Source: Deltaproteobacteria bacterium (GTDB lineage Bacteria; Desulfobacterota; Binatia; Binatales; Binataceae). Taken from it: a DNA stretch of 52,229 bases. Positions 17,465 through 25,100 of the stretch are shown piece after piece. A program made the translations under genes and the position numbers. The notes under the pieces were generated by a model. It did no database searches and was not told where the DNA came from. It was given only the letters and a program-made list of their open reading frames with translations. The stretch's first letter is position 1. Each line of letters begins with the position of its first letter. Location: contig PLDK01000006.1 in the NCBI GenBank assembly GCA_003135135.1, positions 121,886 to 174,114 of the forward strand, given 5' to 3'.

Positions 17465-18389
17465 TCAGTTGGTGGCTTGCAAAACGTTGGCCGGCACCGG
17501 CATCGTCACCTGGAGGCGTTTGCCGTTGCGCACGACGCTTAAGTAGATCAACTCGCCCGGCTGAAGGTCGCGCATCCGGTCCTGAAAGTCGAGAAAGTTT
17601 GTCACTCGCGAGCCATCGACGCCGATGATCATGTCGTAGCTCTCGCCGACTTGCGCATAGTCAAGAACCGGCAGCAGCAGAATGGCGAATTGCCCGAACG
17701 GAACCATCGAGCTCGCCACCACCACACCGGTAATCGCGTCATGGACGCCGTGACTGTATGCGTGTAAGCCGACCGCCGCGGCCGGGCTGCCTTTCACGAC
17801 GACAGTAATCAGCAACCCGTCAGCCTCTTCGCCGGATTTGAGCGTGCGCTTTGCTTCACGCAATTGCATTCCGAATGGAGTCGAAAGCTCGCCCTCGCTG
17901 TCGAACTTCGAGTTCCTGAGCTGCTCGGGCGGCAACCCGCTCTGCTCCGCCTGATAACGCATGACTTCGCTGCTCTGATTGGATGACTGCGAATCCGCAG
18001 GGCTCGGCTGCTGCTGCGACGCGTCGGCGGGATTGGCGGGCGGAATCTCCGCGGTGCCGGGCTGCGCGCTGTCGAGGTCGAGCGGCGTCGCAACGATGTT
18101 CGATGTGCCGGCGACGGTCGCGGAATCCGCCGATGGCGCGACGGCAGCGCGTGGAGGCAAGAGCGCGGGAGCTTCTGCGATCGGGGCCGCCGGCGCCGGA
18201 CCCCGCGGTTGAGGTTGACGCGGCCGCTGATGCGGCCGCGGTCTTCCACGTCTCGGAGGCTGCCGTTTCGGCGCCCGACTGCGCCGCCGCGGGCGCGCTT
18301 AAGAACGCAACGAGCAGCATCGCGGCGATCGATACGCCAAAAGCGTGATGCCCCCGCGCTTTGCTAGCTGACACTCCAGCGCTTTTCAT
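17465..18389 (-). CDS. Exported PDZ-domain protein, apparent frameshift
   Basis: Two reading frames together make one plausible protein. From ATG (first base 18389) there is a signal peptide (positive start, VSIAAMLLVAFLSAPAAAQ) and an Ala/Ser/Thr linker; after a change of frame near 18183-18186 an Ala/Pro-rich linker continues into a C-terminal PDZ domain (VKGSPAAAVGL, YDMIIGVDGSRVTNF, LQPGELIYLSVVRNGKRL). Removing one base from the run of four C on the coding strand at 18183-18186 gives a continuous protein of about 307 residues. It is either a sequencing error or a recent inactivation. No protease domain is present. The start overlaps the MBL gene end by 26 bases. The PDZ part alone is open from 17465 to a TTG at 18160. 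Confidence 0.65.
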
Positions 18390-19242
18390 GCTCCACCACG
18401 CGGCCCTCTCGCTCGAGCTTTCGCAGATGAGAGCGGACCGAGCTTGCCGCGGCAAGATGCAGATACTCGGGAACGTCAACGTAGATCTTCTTCACAATCG
18501 CCATCGCCTCGAGCGGTCCCGCACCATGCGCGAGCGCCTCGAGCACCTGGCGTTCGCGCAATTCGCGATGAGCGATGTAGTCACGAATCTTCTCTTTCGG
18601 ATTGCGGATGACCGGGCCGTGCGCCGGATAAATCGTCTCGAGCTCGAGTGCGAGCAAGCGCCTGAGCGAATCCATGTACTCGCCGAGGTCGCCAGTATCG
18701 TCGGGAATGACTGTAGTACCTGCGCCCAGCACGACGTCCCCCGTGAACAATGCGCGCTCTTCCTCGAGATAATAGCACAAGTGATCGGGCGAGTGCCCGG
18801 GAGTAAATACCGCGCGGATGGTGGCGCCTTCGGTGTGAATTACCGCGCCATCGCCGATCGCGGAAATCGCGCCGGCGGGAGCGTCGTGGCCCTCCCACGG
18901 CATCTTCAATACTTGCAGCTCGCCGAATCTTTCGATCACCTGGCGCACGCCTCCCAGATGATCGACGTGCGCATGAGTCAGGACGATCCGTTCGAGTTCG
19001 ACACTGCCGGAGAGTTCCTTGAGCGCTGCTTCGAGCAGGTCGGCGTATATCGCCACACCCTGGCCCGTGTCGAGCAGTAGCGGCCGCTTCGAGGTGCCCA
19101 CTATATAGGTGTTCGTGCCGGGTCCCGTAAACGGATTCGGATTCTGGCCGAGCACGGTCGCAACCCGCGGGGTGATCCGCGAGTAATCCGGCATCTTGAG
19201 TCCGATCATCGAATCGGTCACGACTCGCCCGGGCTTGCTCAT
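18364..19242 (-). CDS. MBL-fold hydrolase, LACTB2-like
   Basis: A 292-residue metallo-beta-lactamase-fold protein. Zinc ligands are visible in THAHVDHLGG (H-x-H-x-D-H), TPGHSPDH, FTGDVVLG and YPAHGP. The C-terminal 60 residues (from about IRDYIAHRELRERQVLEAL) form a winged-helix-like domain, as in the LACTB2 endoribonuclease/hydrolase subgroup rather than glyoxalase II. GTNTYIVG near residue 44 is also typical. Substrate unknown. The ATG at 19242 has GAGGG 7 bases upstream, better than the TTG one codon earlier. It starts 17 bases after coaX ends, in the same transcription unit. Confidence 0.87.
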   Translation of the reverse strand: MSKPGRVVTDSMIGLKMPDYSRITPRVATVLGQNPNPFTGPGTNTYIVGTSKRPLLLDTGQGVAIYADLLEAALKELSGSVELERIVLTHAHVDHLGGVRQVIERFGELQVLKMPWEGHDAPAGAISAIGDGAVIHTEGATIRAVFTPGHSPDHLCYYLEEERALFTGDVVLGAGTTVIPDDTGDLGEYMDSLRRLLALELETIYPAHGPVIRNPKEKIRDYIAHRELRERQVLEALAHGAGPLEAMAIVKKIYVDVPEYLHLAAASSVRSHLRKLEREGRVVEHEKRWSVS

Positions 19243-19259
19243 CAAAGGTCCCTCAAAAG

Positions 19260-20030
19260 CTAGCGCCGGTTGCGCTCAAATATCAGCCTGAGTCCCTTCA
19301 ACGTCAGAAACTCGTCCACTTCTTCAATCGTTTCGCTCTCGGGCGCGATCAGCTGGGCGAGACCACCGGTTGCGATGATGCGCGCCTTTTCGCCGCGCTC
19401 CTTCAGGATGCGCCCGACCAGCCCGTCCACCAGCGCGGTGTAGCCGAAGATCAGCCCGGACTGAATCGAGCCGACCGTGGTGCGCCCGACAACCTCGCGC
19501 GGGCGAACCAGCTCGACGCGATAGAGCTTCGCCGCGTGCTCGATCAACGCGTTCATCGAGACGCCCAGCCCCGGAGCGATCGCGCCGCCAGCGTACTCGC
19601 CCTTGCCGGTCACGTAGTCGAACGTGGTTGCGGTGCCAAAATCGACCACGATGGATGCGCATCCGTAGCGCTCGTAGGCGGCGACCGCGTTGACGATTCG
19701 GTCTGCTCCCACTTCCTTGGGATTCTCGTAGAGGATCGGCATGCCGGTTTTGATTCCAGGCCCCACTATCAGCGCAGCGCAATGAAAATAGCGCTCGGCG
19801 ACTTGCTCCATCACCTGGTTCAGCGGCGGGACCACGCACGCGATCGCAACCCCTTCAGGCTTGAGTTCCCTCTCCAGCCCCGCCGCCGCCAAAAGAGTGC
19901 TGAGCAGCGCGCCATGCTCATCGGTGGTGCGGTCGGGAACGGTCGAGATGCGCCAGTGATTGCGCAGGCGCTCGCCTTCGTAAATTCCAATCACGGTATC
20001 GGTGTTGCCGACGTCCACCGTTATCAGCAT
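19260..20030 (-). CDS. coaX: Type III pantothenate kinase
   Basis: Phosphorylates pantothenate, the first step of coenzyme A synthesis, and so uses the product of the nearby panB and panC. The 256-residue ASKHA-fold protein begins MLITVDVGNTDTVIG with the phosphate-binding Asp6 and Asn9 and shows WRISTVPDRTTDE, GADRIVNAVAAYERYG, VVDFGTATTFDYV, GGAIAPGLG and the adenosine-site IIATGGLAQL. The ATG with first base 20030 is preceded by GGAG at 8 bases and gives the standard N-terminus; the longer frame to 20051 is not needed. Type III enzymes are not inhibited by CoA and need a monovalent cation (family knowledge). Confidence 0.96.
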   Translation of the reverse strand: MLITVDVGNTDTVIGIYEGERLRNHWRISTVPDRTTDEHGALLSTLLAAAGLERELKPEGVAIACVVPPLNQVMEQVAERYFHCAALIVGPGIKTGMPILYENPKEVGADRIVNAVAAYERYGCASIVVDFGTATTFDYVTGKGEYAGGAIAPGLGVSMNALIEHAAKLYRVELVRPREVVGRTTVGSIQSGLIFGYTALVDGLVGRILKERGEKARIIATGGLAQLIAPESETIEEVDEFLTLKGLRLIFERNRR

Positions 20031-20129
20031 GACAAATCTCCGTCCGACCATCGCCGTCGAGTGCGGCGCAATCGGGCCAAGATAATAGCGCGTGAACTCA
20101 GTGTAAACGAAACGGCTGGCCAGGCGCCG

Positions 20130-20768
20130 TTAATGATGCAGTCCGAAATGATGCGGTCCGAACGGCCCATGCGGCATCATCATCCCCATCATCGGATTGC
20201 CCAACGGGTGGTTGAACCCGGGCATCCAGGGAGAATTCATCAATAGGCCGGGATTCAGCGGCGGGCGCGCAGCCTGCATCAGCGGGTTGCTCATCGCCGC
20301 GAAGGGCGCCGCGGGAGACTGCCACGGTCTGTTCATCGTTCCCGCCACGACAATCACCGTGGAACCATACACCGCGTATGGGACCCCGTAAGCTGGCTCG
20401 TTCTGGTAATCGTCGAGCGTGCCCCAATCCTGATTGGGCGAGCCGGCGTCTGCTGTGTCGTCATCGCGCGATAGCGGCGCACCCGGCGACGACGCGTTCA
20501 TACCCTCGCCGTCTGCATCCTCATCGCTGCCGTCGGCGCAGGCGACTGGCACGTCGTCGGTGGCGCACGCCGCCTGGGGAATCTCCAGGACCTTGTCGGC
20601 CGTTTCCGCATCGGCATCGAGCGCAGGTCCGGGCCCTTCCAAACTGACGCCAGCCCCCGCGGGATAATCCTCGGCATCCTGCGAAAACGCTGCGCGCGCG
20701 TTCACCAGGACGGTCATCGCGAGCGCTGCGAATATCGCAACGATCAATCGCGTCGGCCGCGTGCTCAT
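20130..20768 (-). CDS. Exported acidic protein with Met/His-rich tail
   Basis: A 212-residue protein of no recognised family. The first 30 residues form a signal peptide (LIVAIFAALAMTVLVNARAAFSQ). The middle (about 32-118) is strongly acidic, rich in Asp, Ala and Gly, and holds two close Cys residues. The last 25 residues are rich in Met, His, Pro and Gly (MMGMMMPHGPFGPHHFGLHH), a composition seen in periplasmic copper- or nickel-binding segments; metal binding is inference. It reads divergently from the SDR gene with about 100 bp between them. Confidence 0.65.
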   Translation of the reverse strand: MSTRPTRLIVAIFAALAMTVLVNARAAFSQDAEDYPAGAGVSLEGPGPALDADAETADKVLEIPQAACATDDVPVACADGSDEDADGEGMNASSPGAPLSRDDDTADAGSPNQDWGTLDDYQNEPAYGVPYAVYGSTVIVVAGTMNRPWQSPAAPFAAMSNPLMQAARPPLNPGLLMNSPWMPGFNHPLGNPMMGMMMPHGPFGPHHFGLHH

Positions 20769-20870
20769 AATTCGAACCTACCACTCGATTCGTCGAGTGC
20801 CAAGGCTAACGCCGCAATGCGCTTGCGCGGAGGTTTGCACGCTGGCCGCCAGCGGCTAAGATTCCGCCCT

Positions 20871-21614
20871 ATGTCGGAAGCAAAAGTCGCATTGGTAACC
20901 GGCGCAGGCCGCGGCATCGGCCGCGACATCGCGCTTCGAATGGCAAAAGAAGGCTACGCGGTCGGGCTGATCGCCCGCACCAAGTCGCAGCTCGACGAAA
21001 CCGCCGAATTAATTCGCGCCCAGGGCGGCAAGGCAGTCGTGACCCCGACCGACGTCGCCCGCCGCGATCAGGTCGTCGCCGCGGTCGAGACCGTCGAGCG
21101 CGAACTCGGACCGATCTCCGTGTTGATCAACAACGCGGGCGCCTATCTGCGCAAGCGCTTCACCGAAATTACCGAGCAGGATTTCGACTTCCAGCTCAAG
21201 GTGAACGCCTACGGACCGTTCTTCTGCACCCAGGCCGTCATCGGCAAGATGGCCGAGCGCAAGGCCGGCACCGTGATTTTCGTGCTGGGATCGGAATCGC
21301 GCAGCGGACCGGCGCAATACTCCGCCTACAACGCGTCCAAGCTGGCGCAGCGCGCGATCGCGGAGTCGGTCGCCTACGAGTTCATGCATCTCGGCGTGCA
21401 TGCTGCCGCGCTCGACGTGGACGGCGCCGTGGACAGTGCCCGAGTGCGGGAGTCGATGCCCGACGTGGATCCGTCGCACTTCGTTCCGCCCGCGGCGATA
21501 TGCGACGAGATCGTGCACCTGATCGATCAGTCGAAAAGCGCGTGGACGTTCCAGGTCGATATGCGCTCGTTCGTGCAATGGCGTCCGCGCGTCGCGCCGA
21601 AGAAAAAGAGCTGA
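20871..21614 (+). CDS. Short-chain dehydrogenase/reductase
   Basis: A 247-residue classical SDR: NAD(P)-binding TGAGRGIG at residues 10-17, LINNAG, catalytic Ser in GSESRSG and the YNASK (Y-x-x-x-K) pair. An Arg just after TGAG and ARTKSQ at the end of beta2 suggest NADPH preference (inference). The substrate is not evident. ATG 20871 starts directly at the nucleotide-binding domain; the open frame upstream is low-similarity. Upstream of tRNA-Pro on the same strand. Confidence 0.88.
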   Translation: MSEAKVALVTGAGRGIGRDIALRMAKEGYAVGLIARTKSQLDETAELIRAQGGKAVVTPTDVARRDQVVAAVETVERELGPISVLINNAGAYLRKRFTEITEQDFDFQLKVNAYGPFFCTQAVIGKMAERKAGTVIFVLGSESRSGPAQYSAYNASKLAQRAIAESVAYEFMHLGVHAAALDVDGAVDSARVRESMPDVDPSHFVPPAAICDEIVHLIDQSKSAWTFQVDMRSFVQWRPRVAPKKKS

Positions 21615-21683
21615 TTCACTGCTCCCGCTCGTCCGCGCACGGGTGTGGTCTTGCCGGCAGCGAAAATATAATGTTCCCAGCGT

Positions 21684-21760
21684 CGGGGTGTGGCGCAGAC
21701 TGGTAGCGCACTCGCTTGGGGTGCGAGTGGTCGCCGGTTCAAATCCGGCCACCCCGACCA
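21684..21760 (+). tRNA. tRNA-Pro (GGG)
   Basis: A 77-base cloverleaf: acceptor arms CGGGGTG and CACCCCG pair perfectly, anticodon stem CTCGC/GCGAG encloses loop TTGGGGT with anticodon GGG, and the T arm is CCGGTTCAAATCCGG. The CCA end is encoded. Degraded copies of its 3' half occur at 27343-27445 and 37284-37329. Confidence 0.95.
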
Positions 21761-21831
21761 ACTAAACCCCTTTGCGATAAGTGAGTCCGGGCACTCTCTT
21801 GCACTGACGATGAATTGAAATAGCCGCCGCC
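21727..21831 (+). repeat. Direct repeat A: tRNA-Pro 3' half plus flank
   Basis: Starts inside the tRNA (GTGGTCGCCGGTTCAAAT) and continues about 70 bases past it, ending in ATTGAAATAGCCGCC. The same series recurs at 27343-27445 with scattered changes. The remaining stretch to 22167 holds no recognised gene; an AAGGGGG ribosome site precedes the propeller gene. Confidence 0.8.
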
Positions 21832-22167
21832 CGTTTCAGCTTCAGCCGGTCCCCGCCACAAAAAAGCCTCTTTGAATTGCCTCGACCTCGATGCGCCGTC
21901 AGCCCATCGAATCAACCGCGAGCTTTCGCACGTTTTTAGCCTGACACAAGAACTCATAAGCAAATGCGGACTTGGCGGGCCTCAGGAGCGTGCGGGCCTG
22001 AGATGGTACCGATCGAGACTCATGGCGTTCATGTGTGTCCGTTGGAAACAATTTATGTGACCTATAGTTAGCGCAAAATTACCTTGCTGCGCAGTATTCG
22101 GTTGTACTGGGCCATATCAATCTGCTAGAAGCCCGACTCACTGTTAGCACCGCAAGGGGGAATTGTG

Positions 22168-25100
22168 ATGCCGAAGTCTGGACTCTGGAAGCCCGCAGCG
22201 TTGTGCATGCTGATCGTCGCCGCTGCCCTGGCGACACCGTCGGCAGCGATGCAGGGCGACACGGTCGCGGATGTCGTACTTGGTCAGCCCAATCTTTCCG
22301 ACAATCCTCAGAACTATATCAGCGGTCTCGGCCTTTCTGGCCCGATCGCGGTGGCAATCGATAAAAGCGTGGTTCCGAACCGCCTTTACGTTAGCGACAG
22401 CGAGAACAACCGGATACTCGGTTACAAGGACGTAGCCACTTTAACCAACGGCGGTCTGGCCGACTTGGTGATTGGGCAGCCCGCCTTTACTTCAAACGGC
22501 TGCAACAACGGCGGGGTGAGCGCCGGCAGCCTATGCGTGCCTGATGGGGTTGCGGTGGACGCCAGCGGTAACCTCTACGTCGCTGACCAGGACAACAACC
22601 GTGTGCTCGAATTCACCACCCCGTTCGCCGGATGCGCTTCGTTCCCATGCGTAGGCGGGCCCGCCAACCGGGTTTTCGGCCAGGCCGGAAGTTTTAACTC
22701 CGCCACCTGTAACAACGGCGGCACTGTGAGCGCGAACAGCCTGTGTGCGCCCTTCGGGGTCGCATTGGATAGGAATGGCAATCTCTACGTCGCCGATCAA
22801 CAAAACAGCCGCGTGCTCGAATACAACACTCCGGTTATTAACACAACTGCCGCTCGGGTATTCGGGCAAATGGGCAGCTTTGGTTCAGGCGTCTGTAACA
22901 ACGGCGGGATCAGCGCGAACACTCTGTGCGAACCAGGCGGTGTTGCACTAGACGCCAGCGGCGATCTCTACGTCGCCGATAGAGAAAACAACCGTGTGCT
23001 CGAATACAACACGGCGCTCACCAACACGACCGCCGATACCGTGTTCGGGCAAAGCAGCTTTACTTCATACACTTGCCCTACACCCGGGAAGACCTCGGCC
23101 AGCACCCTGTGCTTGCCTCACGGAGTTGCGGTGGACGCCGGCGGCAACGTCTACATCGCGGATGACCACGACAATCGCGTGCTCGAGTACAATACGCCGC
23201 TCTCCACCGGCATGGTCGCGCATGCTGTGATTGGCCAGGGCGGAAGTTTCTCAACCGTCAATTTCACCGGTCCCAGTGCGTATACCTTGTTCGAACCAAT
23301 GGGTCTCGCGCTGGACGGTAGCGGAAATCTGTACGTGGCCGACTATGGTGACAACCGCGTGCTCCGATACACCACGCCGCTTAGCACCGTCGCTAAAGCC
23401 GATTTAGTCATCGGTCAGGACACCTTCTCGACTGACCGCTCGAACTTGGCCGTGACCGATGCCAGCTCGATTCCCGATCCCACTGGCGTTGCGATTGACA
23501 CGAGCGTGGTCCCCAACCGGCTGTATGTTGCCGATCAACTGACCTACCGAGTGTTGGGCTGGAACGATGTGACGGCGCTTTACAACAACGAGCCTGCCGA
23601 CTTGGTGATTGGTCAGCCAGACTTCGTCTCGTCCACCTGCAACAACGGCGGGGTGAGTGCAAGCAGTAACTGCGGAGGAGGCGAGCTTGCCGTGGACGGC
23701 AGCGGCAATCTCTACGTCTCGGATACAACCAATAGCCGGGTGCTCGAATACAACGATCCATTCGCCGGCTGCAGTTCATTCCCCTGCGTCGGAGGTCCCG
23801 CCAATCTGGTGTTCGGGCAGGGCGGCAGCTTCACATCGAATATCTGCAACAACGGCGGTTTGAGTGCGACCAGTCTTTGCGGACCTGGCGGTCTGGCGGT
23901 GGACGCCGACGGTAATCTGTACGTGTCTGATTCCGACGCCAATCGCGTGCTCGAATACAATACTCCGCTCACGAATGGTACTACCGCGGCGATGGTGTTC
24001 GGGCAGGGCGGCAGCTTCACTTCGAATAGCTGCAACAATGGCGGTTTGAGTGCGGCCAGCCTCTGCGGACCCGGCGGTCTGGCGGTGGATGCGAGCGGCG
24101 ATCTCTTTGTCTCTGACCTACAAAACTACCGCGTGCTCGAATACGACAGCCCCCTTACTACCGACACAATTGCGGATCAGGTGTTCGGTCAGCCTAATTT
24201 TGTCTCGAATACGTACAACAACGGCGGGGTCAGCGCTAACAGCCTGTACGGCGCCTTCGGGATTGGTGTGGACGCCGATGGCGACCTCTACGTAGCCGAC
24301 AACGCCAATAACCGCGTACTCGAATACAACACCCCGCTTACCAACAATACTGCTGATCTGGTGTTCGGGCAGTTCGGCAGCTTCACTTCCAGCGCTGCCA
24401 ATAACGGCGGCGTGAGCGCGAGCAGCCTGTGGGGTCCCCTCGATGTTAAAGCGGACGCCAGCGGCAATATCTACATCGCTGACGCAGTCAACGGCCGCGT
24501 ACTCGTATACGACAATCCCTTGGGACTAACGCCCACCCCGACTCCGACCGCCACTGCGACTGCCGCTGCCACGGTGACGCCGACTACAATTGTGACTGCG
24601 ACAGCGACGGCAGCATCAACGGCGACCGCGACGGCGACTCCGACTGCTACGGCGGCGGCAACATCAACGGCGACCGCGACGGCAACGCCGACTGCTACGG
24701 CGGCGGCAACATCAACGGCGACCGCGACTGCAACGCCGATGCCTGGCAATACCGTCGCCGATCGCGTGCTGGGACAGCCGGATTTTTCCGACGATGCGGT
24801 GAATCCGATCAGTGCGAGCAGCTTTTCTCATCCCGAAGCTGTGGCGATTGACTCAAGCGTGGTCCCGAACCGCCTCTACATCACCGATACCGACAACAAC
24901 CGGGTGCTTGGGTACAAGGATGTAGACACCTTGGTTAGCGGCGGCGCGGCCGACCTGGTGATTGGGCAGCCCGGCTTTGTCTCGGGCACCTGCAACAACG
25001 GCGGAATAAGCGCGAGCAGCCTATGCTACCCATTTGGAGTGGCGGTTGACCCGAGCGGCAACCTCTATGTCGCCGACGGGACCAACGACCGCGTGCTCGA

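Noticed and set aside
17274-17546. 90-codon plus-strand frame upstream of panB
   Set aside because: Overlaps the PDZ gene end, lacks motifs and has no ribosome site.
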